64,000 nucleotides of DNA, taken from assembly GCA_004794655.1 (NCBI GenBank), contig SMMW01000001.1:14971501-15035500 (forward strand), read 5' to 3'. Source of the DNA: Marisa cornuarietis. Taxonomy: Eukaryota; Mollusca; Gastropoda; Architaenioglossa; Ampullariidae. Of the stretch, positions 13,253-26,044 are shown piece after piece. Under the pieces are notes generated by a model. That model was not told the origin of the DNA. It did no database searches and was given only the letters and a program-made list of their open reading frames with translations. Each line of letters starts with the position of its first letter. Position 1 is the stretch's first letter. A program made the translations under genes and the position numbers.

Positions 13253-14110
13253 CAAATAAAGGCACACGATGTTAACGAAGAATATCACAAACACGCTCTG
13301 TCCGTCCCTCCTACACACGAATCAGCAACGTTCTCGCCGAAGCCGCTCCGAGATGCAACACCAGCATCGCACGCAGCGAAACGCGGTTCTGTTCCTACAG
13401 TCTCGTCAAGCGCTGGAGTTCCACCTTCCGACGCTGCGTCTCCTGCATGCGAGGCTACTACATCAATACACACTTGGCCAAGTCTCGCGCTAAAAATGAT
13501 GACCGGAGCTGCGGTCCACTCGCCAGTTACACATTGCCTGGCTATCTCCCAAGTCCAGCCTCGACAAAACTTTATGCACGCCGCTGACAGTCAAATCCGA
13601 ATAATATTTTTTTTTTAAAACCACACACACGCAATCGCACAAGCGAGCAAACATATACGCGCTGGTCTACGAATGGGATAAAAACTGACCCAGCACGCGC
13701 GTGCGGCTTATTTTTGTGTGTTCATCCTGGGAGGAGAGCTACTTTGCAGTAAGACGTATCAGTCAAACAGCTTGCAGGGGCATTGCTACCTGTGCAGTCG
13801 TTCACACGCGAGGCTGGGATGGTTGGGAGAGCGCGCAGCAAGCGCACAGGCTGTACAAAAAGGAACCGCGCGCAGTCACCGGCTATAGTTAGCAACAGAG
13901 TGTGCGTGTGTGTGTGTGTGTGTGCACGCCAGCGCGCCGCCTGCATCTCTCGCCTCACCAGCAGGGCGCGTGCTTGTGGTTCCGTGCACAGATCGCGGGC
14001 TAGTGTTCGTACAGCTTTCCCGGCATACCCCTCCCACTCTCTCTCTCTCTCGCGCACGCGCGGCCGCAGTGACGTGTGTGACGCACGGGTTTGCTGCTTG
14101 CTGCTAACAT
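13253..14110 (-). promoter_or_regulatory. CpG-rich stretch upstream of the exchanger start; candidate promoter/5' UTR
   Basis: CpG dinucleotides are clearly denser here than in surrounding DNA, and the stretch abuts the exchanger start codon. No TATA box or definite 5' exon could be picked. In SLC8 genes the first coding exon is usually preceded by a non-coding exon, so this may be promoter, 5' UTR or both. A short GT run at 13902-13923 interrupts it. Placement is inferred from composition and position. Confidence 0.35.
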
Positions 14111-15315
14111 CGATCTAGAAAGGGCACAGCCCAAAACAGACCTTTCGACACTCTCTCTCTCTCCCCCTACACCTCTCGATCCTTCTCCCCAACCCCAAAC
14201 CCCCCCCCCCCCGAACTCTTGTCGTTCACGACTTGTGGAAGTGTTGGAGGAGACGCGCGAGATCAAAATGTCCGCCGGTGAGCAGAAAGTTTTGTAAGAA
14301 CTTCTTTCTAGCAGAGAGTACGACAAGCTGCTGCAACGGCTGTAATGTGTCAGATGCTGCATCCTGAACGAAACGGATGAAACTAGGATCTCGACAGAGA
14401 TGTGAGACTGGTGGGGGTGCAACGATTCACTAAAGAGATTGCATAACGATTCGGGAAAAAGAGGTCGAGAGCACGGGATACCAAACTGAAAGGTTTTTTT
14501 TTTTAGCACCTGTACATGAGTCAACTATACGTGGCATTGTGATTGTTTGCAAAGAGGAGCTATTTACATCAACAGTATTTCCAGTGTCAATGTACTATCA
14601 ATTTACGATCTGTTTCGAACAGCTGATATATATATATATAGAGAGAGAGAGCACTATATATAAAGTCCTTCTGCCAATTCGAGCGCAAATGATATCATAG
14701 AAGTGGTACTGCAAACTTTAAATACCTGAAGTGATTACAAAAGAAGAAAAAAAATAACAATAATAGTTTTATATGCTGTACATAGGGGCATGTCGGGGAA
14801 ACTTGAACAAGTAAATGAAAATAAGAGAAGTCATGCAGAGTGGATGCAGGGAGAAGGGAGAAGGGAAAACTCACATTTACACCAGTTATAATTAAAACTG
14901 AAAGAAATATGTGCTTTTAAATGGGACCTGAACCTGCGGGCAACGAAGACACAGAGCGAATTGGAGGCAAGTGTGTGGAGGGCAAAGGATCTTTCGTACC
15001 AGTAGAACAGAGTGTGACAATGTTTGTGTGTGTGTGTGTGTGTGCGTGCGCATCCGTTTCTCTCTCTCTCTGGGGGGTGGGTGGTGATGGGAGGCTCTGC
15101 GCGAACACTGCTCTGATACACACCATATGTTTTCTACAAAAATTTTGCAGGCTACTTCTTTCGTCTACAATCAGGTCCTGAGACAATCTTTACGTCTATT
15201 TTGTATTCAAATCGGTACACCTACCCACCGTTTGTCTTTAGTATCAGGTTATCATATATTTTTTTCTTTTTATGAACATAAAACATTTCAGAACTACCAG
15301 ATACCATTAAACACT

Positions 15316-15566
15316 TAAAAATCAAGAGCAACAAGAACAACAATAACAAGAACAACAAGAACAAAAACAAGAACAAGAATAACAAGAACAACAATAACAA
15401 GAACAACAAGAACAAAAACAAGAACAAGAATAACAAGAACAACAAGAACAAGAACAACAAGAAGAACAAAAATAACAAGAACAACAAGAACAAAGACAAC
15501 AAGAATAACAAGAATAACAAGAACAAGAACAACAAAAACAAGAATAACAAGAAAAAGAACAACAAA
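15316..15566. repeat. Degenerate AAC/AAG/AAT-mixture array
   Basis: About 250 bp of interleaved ACAAGAACAACA-type units give an almost pure purine-plus-C strand. The order of units varies, with local hexamer and 18-mer duplications. It produces long artefact ORFs rich in Leu/Phe, Val or Cys/Ser on the minus strand. Confidence 0.95.
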
Positions 15567-16370
15567 ATAATCTTGTTTCTGCATTCATTGATACCAATCG
15601 TTTATCTGAAACTTGGACTTGTAAACAGGCGCTGTGGCAGTTGGCTGGTTAAGTACGGATATCCGTAGCTCGGACTGCCTGTGTGTGTCTAGAGTGTTGT
15701 GTGCGTGGGTGTGGATGCTTGAATGGTAAGTGGCAGTTTGTTCCATGAATAGTAAACATGCAGTAAGAGCGCTTGAGTCGATAAGATAGAAATAAAGAGA
15801 CAGAGAGACTCCACTGTGATGGGTCAGAGTATCGTCAGTGACCTTTCCGCGAACAAGCTCAAGCACTTGAAGTCACATCATCGGAACAAGTGTTCCACAG
15901 GTTTTTAAAGACGAACCCCACATATGAAACTTGTCTCAAATATACTGTATTAACAGATCCACAGTTGACAACATCTTCACAGCTGTAAGAGTTCAACGCG
16001 AAAGACTTATTGCGGAACAAATTATGTTGTAAGATTCACAGGCAGCTCCGAGTTCATCTTCTTGTTCTAACGTGTTAAACATTATTTTGGGAGTTAAAGG
16101 GGAGGTAGAAAATAGATCAACGTATGCGTAGGGATGAACAGCTCAAAAACAGACCAAAAACCGCCGTTGTCTTTATACATTATTACATTTTCAAGTAACA
16201 CGATTTCCGCTATTCCCTTGATTTCAAGAGGACAAACCTAATAATTTTCTCAGCTGTCCATTAAATGATTGAACAGCATCCTGGAAGCAGCTACGTTTTT
16301 CAGCAGACGTCAAAGGCTGGAGGTTATGACACCCACACTTGTGAAAACCAAGACGATTGCAAGAGTTTAT

Positions 16371-16372
<2 letters not shown>

Positions 16373-16456
<84 letters not shown>
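16373..16456. repeat. (CA)n microsatellite
   Basis: About 42 uninterrupted CA units, among the longest perfect dinucleotide arrays in the window. Confidence 0.98.
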
Positions 16457-16458
<2 letters not shown>

Positions 16459-16758
16459 GTGAAGGAAACCTGAAGGAGTACCCTGAGAAAGTTTCTAGCG
16501 GTCAGCCCTGTAAACATTTGTCTCATCCAGAGAGGAATATCGGAGCTGAGATACGAACCCACGACACCTGATTTAGGCGTAGTGCTCACGGAAAAGATTT
16601 GTTTTTAAGGCCCATTTAAAAGATGCAGTGAAGTGTAAATGATGGATATAAAATGGAAGGAAATTTAACTGCTTTGCTGCCACACACGCCGGACCAGATG
16701 TTCTTGCTTTGGTGACAGGAACACATAGGTTCAGACAAGGAGCGAAAGGTTATGGCTG

Positions 16759-16759
16759 A

Positions 16760-16848
<89 letters not shown>
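16759..16848. repeat. (GAT)n trinucleotide array
   Basis: About 30 perfect GAT/ATG units. The minus-strand frame gives a poly-isoleucine ORF that is an artefact. Confidence 0.98.
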
Positions 16849-19800
16849 GGTATGAAGGGGAGCCCGACAGCAAAGAAGAAGTTAGAAATGAGTTATTTTA
16901 GTAGTGATCCGAGTGTCCAGTATATTCAGGTTAAATACCCAATCTGGACGCTATTGTTATATATATATATAAGTTATTGTGAGACAGCTTGGATTTGATC
17001 CTCATGATAAGACTTATTACTGAAGAAGGATGTAAGCAGTGCTTAGCGGCAGGACCTATGTGTCGGATTTCTTGACAGAACTTAATTTATTTTGCTCCAG
17101 CAGCGAATAATCATATAAAATTCTACATAGGATTGAAGTACTGTTTCATACATGTTTGAACCTGAGGGTTGTAAGAGTTCAGAAACCTTACTACCAGAAG
17201 TAGATGACGAAGTAGCAGAAAAGAAGACGACCAAAAAAAAAATCCCACTATTATGGTTAGCATAAGTCGATGTTTGTTAATTTTTTTCAAAGTGCAGGTC
17301 ACCTTTAAGTGGTGAAATCGTCTTTAAGAAATATTTAAAAGAAATTTTAAAAAATGAAAAATGCAGAAAAATCAGTCAGAGATACGTTTTCTGGAGCGCT
17401 GTTACAGGTAACCGTGATTTATTCATTTTATTGTACTGGCATCACCACCAGAATCTGAAGATATTGTGCAACTATCACAGCTAGTACTGACGATTGTGAA
17501 GTTGTACAATGAGATGGCACCAGGTTTTCTTACAACGGACATGTAGTGACACTTGAAAATAAACATAGCATTCCTTGTAAGATTTTGTAGAAGAATTTAG
17601 TAATGACTGTAGGCTGTTGGAGTCTTATTCTGCTCTCTGTTTGTCCGCTTGCACTATAGAGCTTTCACTTGAGTTCTAGTCGAATATTTTTTTCAAACAG
17701 TAGGTACAGAAAGCATTATACGGCTTTCCAATAATATTTTGCTTTAACTGTAAGTAAAGCATGGAATTTATACTCCTTCCACATATCACATGTCGCCTAA
17801 TTGCAACTTAAAATTTAAGTATCATACAACCCAAAGCAATATATATATATATAAAAAGCGTTGATACCTGCACAATGAGTTATTTACAATTACCAGTGCA
17901 CTGGTGCTTCTGCACTTGCATTTTGTCATTTTCACAAATGGAATAAAGATCTCCATCAAGGGTCATTGCTGTTGTATCAGTTAACAGGTGTATCAGTCCT
18001 GACAGGATGAGAGGAAGGTAAACACTATAAGAGGAAAAATATTCCCAGATAATCGACCAGTGTACAAGTCTACTTGCAACCATGCTCAGCCTGGCAAGTG
18101 TGTTGTTTCCTACTGATCATCACCATCGTTGGATGCTGGATATCCAATACCTTTTGTCTCATCTGTGGTCAGTGTCATCAGATAGCGGTCTCTCTCAGCT
18201 CTCTAATTGCTCCACGCATTAATAGGCAAACCTCTCCATAGGCTGTAATCAGGAAGGTTTGTAAATACAGCGAATGGTGTTACATAAAAAAGGAAATGCA
18301 TTGTTGTTATTTTGGTCATGTTTGTGTGTGGTGGGAGGGGAAGAATCTTTTTGAAAGGGCATCATCTGCCACATCTGGTGGTTTCTGTTTTTATGGTGCC
18401 AAGTCCCACATATCTATATGCAGTTTCTGAATAGTGCTTGTATTATGCGTAACATCACTTAATAATGATTTGGCATTGTTGACTAGACCCCCCACCTTTG
18501 AAACCTCGTCCAGCGAAATTTTCCCCACTTAAACTAACTTCGTTTTCTTTTCTCTGTATTCATCAACTGCCTCGCCATCCTCTTTTGATCATGGCTACAA
18601 CATTCAAGCACTCGTATGTTTACACTTGATTTACATTAAAAACATTTCTATTTTTACATGTTTACATTAAAAAAATCTGAAATTCTTTTCCTCTACTTTG
18701 CATATGGATACAAAATGGCTATTAGTGATAACAGTGATACAAATGATAATTATTTATTGAGTGCAAACAATTATCTTTAATAACTGACACGTGATTTTTT
18801 TTTACTTCTGAAAGCTCATCATTATCTGGCACCATGAAAACTGTCAAGGAGACAGGAAAAATGCAAGTTCTTGCATAAGCATAGTACAATTCCAAACAAG
18901 TTTTTAGAGTAAACCATAAAGAATGCAGTAGAAGAAGCTCAGTAGCTGTTGGTGGACTAGAAAATGTATTCTCCTACACAGTAGGCATGGGTCCTACTCA
19001 AGACACTATCATCAGTACCTTGAGACTCTTTAGCTTTTGCACTGTATATAATATATCAGATATTATCATAAAGAAACGGTGTATGTGTAGAGGTGTTGGC
19101 GCTACACAACCGAAGCTGACAGGTTTTCTTCTCGATGTGGGATCATTTGGGATGACGTGAACATTTATCACTTCATAATTCTTTCCTTCGCATTCAACGG
19201 CAAATGCGCCGAGATTCTGTATTTTATAGGCAACTTGTATCAACAGAAATATGAGTGTAGCTGTAATAGATGCTGTGCTCCGCCATATTTACTAGGAGCA
19301 GACAGCTGGCAATAACATTATAATATAACATTTTATGGCATCACATGCGGTTTTGCACCTAGAGAGAGAGATTAGAAGCAGCTGAGGAAAATCCTCTTTG
19401 CTTTATTTCTCGATACTTGTATTTCACCTTGTGGTTTTTCGTTCAAGGCATTGACAGCTGTATCTACACACGCAAAAATTAAATAAAAATCAAACACTTT
19501 TTGTATGTTCTGGGGACTCTAAATAACACAACTTTTACAACGGAAACTAAATTACCTTCGGCATATCCTTTTCTCCCACACTGTTTATTTACTTGAAATA
19601 AACAAATAAATTAATTTATTGACCACGGCCATTTTGGTCTCTGGTCTCCTCCTTTAGTTATTCTACAATCAGCGCCTCTTGTCAGGCGCTGTTCAATTCT
19701 GTTGTTCTGTTCGTAGTGTTTGTTAAATATCTCTTTAGTAACATTGGTCCAGTTTTGAGGCTTCCATACCATCACGTGACTAGAAATACTCCCAGTCGTT

Positions 19801-19893
19801 GTAATTCTTATCATAAACGAGTATTTGTGTATGAAAGCGTAGCGTGCTCATATTTATATGTTGGTGCATATGGACAAATATATGTATAATGTG

Positions 19894-19900
19894 TGATTGT

Positions 19901-19944
<44 letters not shown>

Positions 19945-19958
19945 AAGAGAGAGAGAGA
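19894..19958. repeat. (GT)n ... (GA)n microsatellite
   Basis: About 24 GT-type units, then TTAAA, then a GA run. It is the same compound class as the repeats at 6.7 and 29.0 kb. Confidence 0.95.
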
Positions 19959-21109
19959 TTACAGTTTGAACTTTTTCAGCTTTTGAAGAGTAAGAGTATG
20001 CAATATAAAGAACACTGTTACAAAGGAGTCGGAAGGATGCGTCCCAATCAAAGATTAAGTTCTCTGCCCAGCCATGTTAATAAGCGATGCATGGCGGTCG
20101 TTTTTCTTCAATCCTATCAAAAATCTGTCAAAAGACGCGTCGGCAAACGCATTTTGGAAGTCCAGCCTCGATTGGCAACCCTAGGCATAACTTGTCAGGC
20201 AATCAATAATACCCCCAGACTACGGTCAAGTACGTCGTTCATACCCGTGTACGTCTCCCGGGTGCGTCGTGTGTACTATTATTAGCTGTTTACGACGGCG
20301 TAGCCCGCCTCAATCCTAACATTCGGCTCAGCAATAAAAAAAAAATCGTTGTGCGAGAATAACGATTGAGTGTCACAGCGAGGTCACGACAAGGGTAGAG
20401 GTGGGTAACCGCTGATAATGGGTACTCTTGACAGAAGACTACCTGCAAGAAGGGACACCAGTGTTCACGCCCTACGCACGTCTCCTTTTTTTTTTTCTCG
20501 GTTTGAGTTTCCCGCTCAGGAAAGCTCCTTCACCAACGTGCGAGTGGGCAGCCTTGTTTAGCGGGGTGCCCATGCGACGACGACAACAACAGCTGTAACT
20601 TCTCCTGACTGCTGTGATTTTTTTTTAAAGCTATTTGAGGGATCACGATAACCAGCGTTTCTGTGCACGGTGTGTGTGTGTGTGTGTGCCTGCGTTAGCT
20701 GCTTGTGCTAAGTTACGGTATGTGATTTCCAGCTGCGCCGTGAATTCTGTACCGGTGTTCAAGGATCTAGTGCCAAGTAGAACAGACACCACTTGTTTCT
20801 AACGGAGGCTGATGATTCTCTCATGATTCAATTGTTAAAAATAAATCAGGATTAGATTTTTTTAAGCAGATCTTCTTTGATCCTTGCTGATAATTTCCTG
20901 GGCGAGTTCGTTAGACACACTTTGCACAGTGCAAGCAAGTCGGGACAAGTTTGTCGAGAATGTGCCTGCAAATGGCTTGTCAAGGGCGACGAACTGCGTC
21001 AGCAAAGGGCTTCAACTCTAAACAATGGGCGGTGTTGTAAGCAAGACCAGCAAAAAATAGAACAGTCTGCGAGTAACTATAGATAGTAAACTATCATCTT
21101 GATAGCAAG

Positions 21110-24100
21110 ATGAGGGCAATCAGCTTGCTTTGGAGACCTCACACACCATCTCGAATCCGTTTAATGGCTTTCGCAAACCTCGCTTTTTGCTATGTCGTGA
21201 TGATGACATTGGTCACAACGGCGATGGTATTTTTTGTGCTCATCCCACAGTTCTACAGCGACTATTCCTTGTGGCTTCATCGATGTGTCATCGTCTACAT
21301 CTTCGTCAACGTGTCTGGCAACTTTTACCTTTGCGCCACCACGGACACCAGCATTGAACGCCTTAGTCAGGTCGCAAGCGAGCGAGCAAAGACGGAACAG
21401 ACTGGAACTGGTGAGCAGCAGCAGAGAACCCGTGAAGGTAGTCTGTCTGATGAGACGGCAAGACATAAACCTATGAGTAACTGTAGCATAGAGAGGTCCA
21501 AAGAAATGGACTTTTGCAGAGGAGACACTTTCGATCCACAAGAAATTTCCAAACAAAAAACGTGCGAGTCTTTCAAAGGTGAATCTCGCGAGCATCTCGA
21601 AGAGGCCGAGACTTGCCCGAGATGTTGTACACGCTGTCAAGCCGGCACCACAAGCGGAGTTCCAGACCTTGCAGAGACCGAGCTTACTTGCAGTAGAAGC
21701 AGCAGCATTACGTGTAACCAAGAGGGGCCTCAAAGAAGAACCAAGACGGAAGCAGACATCACAATCCCGCATTCGGTCCCATCTGACTGCAGCTTGTCCG
21801 TCCGCGGCGGGCTTACCAAACCTAGCGGATCCGTTACAAGATCAGTGCCAGAGCCGCTGCCAGTCACAGGTATCAAGCCAGCAAGAAAGCCTGCCGTTGG
21901 CAGACAAAGACTCCAACCCTCTAGCGACCTTCGCGCTGAACGAAGAGCTCTGAGCGTAGCTATGGAAACGACAGGTCGTGGACCTGAAAGGTCACATTTT
22001 TGCAAGCTGTGTGAAACCATCATACTGAAGCATGACCATCATTGCTTTTTCACGACCGTTTGTGTGGGATATTTTAACCAAAAGTACTTTATCTTCTTTT
22101 GTTTCTACATGATGCTCGGGGCTTTCTATGCATTGATTCTGGTTGCCAGGTAATAAACTGAATAACACCTGTCTGTGAACGTTTCTAGCAAGTTTAATAT
22201 ACATCGATGTATTATTTCGCAGAGGCATTGATCTTTTTAAAGGCTCTCAAGAAAAGAATGTATAGCTGCACACCTCCTGAGTTAGTAAATACACAATCAG
22301 AACATCATCTAGTTCGCTAATATTTCATTCTACTGGCAAAAATACATTAAGTCGAGATACGTGCAACGACTGCTAAAATCATTTTGTGCTCTTTCAGTAA
22401 GTTTCAGAGGAGTTTCTGTACCTTTTTATTTATAGTATGCAGCCCTTGAACCGTTTAAACTAAAGAAATAATACTATTTATAGAAATCATTCAACAGTAA
22501 GTGGTTTCTCATTGTCTGCCGATATATGTACATCAGTTCCTATTTCTAAGTCGGTTGCGGAGCTGAAAGTAGTTTTTTAATGTCAACAAAAAATAACTTA
22601 AACTGCAACCAGTTCTGCACCGAAAGAAATGGTCTTATTTCTTTATTTCAGGTTCCTTCATGTGGTGTACGGGGTGAAATTCCAGGGTCCCCAGACGTTC
22701 TTCCTGCTGCCGAAAGATCTAGTTGGCGATGTGGTACGGGAAGGTCGTCCTCCACCGCTTGCCTACTGCCTGCTGATGTACGAGATGTATGCATGTCTGG
22801 TCGTGACCCTAGTTACAGGCGGATTCCTCTACTGGCAGCTGTACATTACTGCTTCGGGTGAGTGTCAGAAAGCTATCAACTTGCTGCTAGATTGCCATGG
22901 TTTTTTTTTCTTCTAAGGACTGGACTCAATAAATTTACTTTGTTTGTCTCCTAGAATCTCAAAGTTAAATTATAGAATTTCAGTTTGGAATAATAACAAC
23001 AATTAAAAATCTTAAGAGATATTTTAGTTTACGTATGACATTCATCGATCATCCAAAGTTTGAAATTTATCTGTAATGTGATAGAATGTTTTTTTCAGAA
23101 AAATCTGTCTCTGAGATGTCAGTGCAGTCCTTCCTTTACCGTTCCGAAGTGTTACGCTCGGACTTGATATCTTTAATGCTTGAATGCTGTCTCTCCCAAA
23201 TCCCATTTTAAATCTGATGATGATTTGAACAGTCGCGATCACACTTATATCGCTTGTTCTGCACCCTCAAGTATCTCTCCACATGTCATCATAAAAAACT
23301 AATCATTTAGAGAGTCGGGACATACAGTGACAGGTTCGACCTGGCTTAGACATTGATCGGAAGCAGCAATACCTGCGGGGCCTAACATCGCAACGTGCGT
23401 TGTTAACGATTTATCTCAAGGCCTGGCGTGAATTATTCACGGCATACTCTGACTTCTTTCTCTCTCTCTATCTCTCTCTCACCCCACTTACCAACCACCC
23501 TTCACTCCAGCCACATTCTAGTCGTCGTTTGCTGTATCTTAAGAAGAGAATTTTCGACCAGTAATGATCGATCTAACCATGTAACAGCTGTTTATTGGCT
23601 TTCGGTCCACGAATCTTTCAAAAAGTCCTTCTAAACTGGACAGGTTGTCAAAAATGTAACAATTTTTGGTTAATTTATATGTGACGGTGACATAGAAACC
23701 AGCGTTCTTTCTTTTGTTGTGAGTGGGATAGGGGTTAGAGATGGGGCAGGGAGTGTGGACATGTGATGCTGCGACAATGTCCACTTAAGGTTCTTATGTT
23801 TGAAGCAAGGAGGGGGGAGGCGGAAACGGAGTGTCAGTCACTAATGCTGGTGGTCTCAGGGCGAGAAAGGACATGAAAAAAACACATTTTTGTCGTGGTT
23901 GCAGGTCAGACTACTTACGAAGTAAGGAATGGAAGCAGCCGCTACAGTAAGTCCTCTGTAAAGGATAATTTCCGAGACGTGTTTGGTCGCCATTGGCCCC
24001 TTCTCTTCTTCCTGCCACTTCCTCTGCGACAGGATGGCAACGGCTGCTATTCGTCACCAAGACGACGTGTTGACCGAACCACCTGCGCGGGACGAAAAAA

Positions 24101-24251
24101 AGATGAGCTTTCGCACCCAGGTGGCGACGTAATGGAGAAAGAGAAGTTGAAGAAAGGTCAAGAGGCTGCAAGAAAAATATTGCCCACTTCAGACCAGAAA
24201 GAACGCCTTTTTAAACGTGCCAGCAACAACATCAAGAGAAGGAAAAAATAA
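21110..24251 (+). CDS. ZDHHC22-like: ZDHHC22-like palmitoyltransferase (DHHC family) with large insert
   Basis: Predicted multi-pass S-acyltransferase. Exons: 21110-22149, 22652-22857 and 23905-24251, joined in phase at GT-AG junctions, giving 530 residues and a stop. Membrane segments lie at about 22-45 and 57-77, then flank the catalytic DHHC (309-312). The core reads FCKLC-x6-HDHHC-x5-C, followed by a helix. Exon 2 adds two hydrophobic segments (FLHVVYG..., VVTLVTGGFLYW). Exon 3 opens GQTTYEVRNG and contains DNFRDVFGRHW, resembling the GQT...V and NLQEVFGKRW segments known from vertebrate ZDHHC22. ZDHHC22 of human is about 263 residues. The excess here is a hydrophilic insert (about 80-292) between the second helix and the DHHC core, plus a basic C-tail ending in RRKK. 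Only the second half of the canonical cysteine-rich zinc motif is present, as in ZDHHC22. Activity is inferred. The ATG follows AAG and no upstream exon was identified. Confidence 0.86.
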
Positions 24252-24569
24252 GTTACTGGGTTGAGTTGATGACATTTTCAATCACAGCTTAAAGAACGTA
24301 ACTTATTTTTCTTTGGTGTAAAGTCTAATTATTACTACGTGTGAGCGAATGCGATCTCGTTCAGTCTTCTCCTGAAATCGAAATGCCTTGTAAGAGATGA
24401 TTATTTATGGGACAACAAAATGGCATGAAAATTCGCCATGTCTACACTCTAATCATCTTTCACCTCTTACTTACACGGAAAGTTTAGAAAAAGGTTGTGA
24501 AAAAGAAAGAGGCAATCAACACTAAAATTACTTCACTATCGCGGTGAAAGAATACGTTTGCTTTCTTAA

Positions 24570-25136
24570 AGACCAACCTGAATGGTTTGCGTTTTTTGCA
24601 GATATAGGTAGATATAGGCGATAATAAACCTAACCTGTAAATTGCAGCCTCCAAAACCCATCCGTTAATTAATTATCCGCTAGCAAAATACGCGATTCGC
24701 ACCTGCGATCAACGAGCGCCGTTAACAGTGTACTACGTCACACTAGTGCACCATTCACAACATTGGCAGCCGTCAACACCAAACAGAGAGAGAGAGAGAG
24801 TGAGCGACAGTTGGTATTATTCGGACGTTAAAGTCTGCATTTCTCGTGCTAAAGTAGCAGTTCGTCAAAACCACGAGAAATACAGACTTTCAGCGTCCGA
24901 ATAACCCGAGCTGTCGCTCATTCTTTCTCTCTGTTTGGCGTTGACTGCTGCTAGTGTTGTGAATGGTGCACTAGTGTGACGTAGTACACTGTTAGCGACA
25001 CTTGTTGATCGTAAGTACGAATCGTAGCGGATAATTAATTAACGGATGGGTTTTGGAGGCTGCAATTTATAGGTTAGGTTTTTATCGCTTGTATCTACCG
25101 ATATATGAAAACTTCGAAAACCATTCAGGTTGGTCT
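24570..25136. mobile_element. 567-bp foldback element with ~280-bp inverted arms, flanked by TTAA
   Basis: Left and right halves are near-perfect reverse complements. The left arm starts AGACCAACCTGAATGG and the right arm ends CCATTCAGGTTGGTCT. Internal landmarks occur in mirror order: the TTAATTAATTATCCGCTA block, the GTGTACTACGTCACACTAGTG block, an (AG)n/(CT)n run and an ATTTCTCGTG/CACGAGAAAT stem at the centre with a loop of about 20 bp. TTAA precedes (24566-24569) and follows (25137-25140) the element, as expected for a TTAA target-site duplication of piggyBac-type transposition. No transposase ORF is present, so it is non-autonomous. Confidence 0.88.
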
Positions 25137-25481
25137 TTAAACAACACAAAACCAGGGTCTGCGTTTAGGAACCGGTTAGGAATGGGATCAGGCAGCGAGC
25201 GACCTTAAGCAGAACACGGGAGATCAAGATGATTGACCTTGCGTACTTGAATGCATAATAGACTGGAAGAAACTGTCATGTGCTGAGAGAGATGCTTTTC
25301 GTTAAGAACAATTATTTCTGTCTATGCCTAGAAAGTTTATTAATAAACCTTACTGGTGTTACTAAAGGTGACGGTTTATATTTAAAAAAATCTTTATATA
25401 ACATTTTCCATTTTAATGATATTGGGTAGAATGAGTGTAAACTTGATGCAAGAAAATATAAAACAATGGCCGACGGCGTCC

Positions 25482-25602
25482 ATAGTGTGGAGACTATATA
25501 CCACAGCATTTGGACACTGTCAAGGTGTAGTGTATAGTAGGGAGACTATACCACAGCAGATGAATACTATCAAGGTGTAGTGTATAGTGGGGAGACTATA
25601 CC
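25482..25602. repeat. ~50-bp tandem repeat, 2.4 copies
   Basis: The unit runs GGAGACTATA-CCACAGCA...TCAAGGTGTAGTGTATAGT. Copies start at about 25482, 25533 and 25583, the last being partial. Copies 1 and 2 differ mainly in the middle (TTTGGACACTG versus GATGAATACTA). Confidence 0.85.
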
Positions 25603-26011
25603 TTGAACTGTTTTGATGGGTTCAGTGCACTCTAAAAGATTCATAAGCTTAAATAACTTAAGAAACCGAATGTTTTCTGATTAATGATTTTTGTGTGGGA
25701 CTTAGTTCGTCTGAAGAGACTAATCGCCGCATCCTTTTGCATGTTTGTATAGTAGAAGTATTAAACAACTGTCTGGCCCTCTGACATTTCATGTAACACG
25801 ATTGACTTATTATTTCATAGGATCGTCAGTATAGTCTATCATTTGGTCTAACCCTTCTCAGGGCTGATAGATTTCAGGGTCGTATTCGTGGACAGAAGAA
25901 ATTAACATAGATAAATGATTGATAAGGACACAAGAAATAATAAATTATAAGCAAACACTGCTATTATAAAACATGTAGGAGTGATTTGAGACTTAACGAT
26001 TGATATCAAGA

Positions 26012-26044
26012 AGTGCCCCAAAATGCAAGAAGTGCCCCAAAATG
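26012..26044. repeat. Short direct repeat AAGAAGTGCCCCAAAATG
   Basis: Two adjacent copies of an AGAAGTGCCCCAAAATG unit follow one another with one or two bases between. No function is apparent. Confidence 0.8.

Larger units (their letters stand above)
14111..20300. other. Intergenic region between the exchanger and ZDHHC22-like genes
   Basis: No supported gene is seen. The stretch holds a (TA)n(GA)n junction at 14627-14651, a 250-bp AAC/AAG array at 15316, long (CA)n and (GAT)n arrays at 16.4 and 16.8 kb, a (GT)n array at 19.9 kb and AT-rich unique sequence between them. ORFs over 60 codons are interrupted by or composed of repeats and show no family signature. DNA from about 20.0 to 21.1 kb is richer in CpG and may include the promoter and 5' UTR of the ZDHHC22-like gene. 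Confidence 0.6.

Noticed and set aside
15221..15597. Minus-strand ORFs of 89-114 codons rich in Leu/Phe, Val or Cys/Ser
   Set aside because: Pure translations of the AAC/AAG array in three frames.
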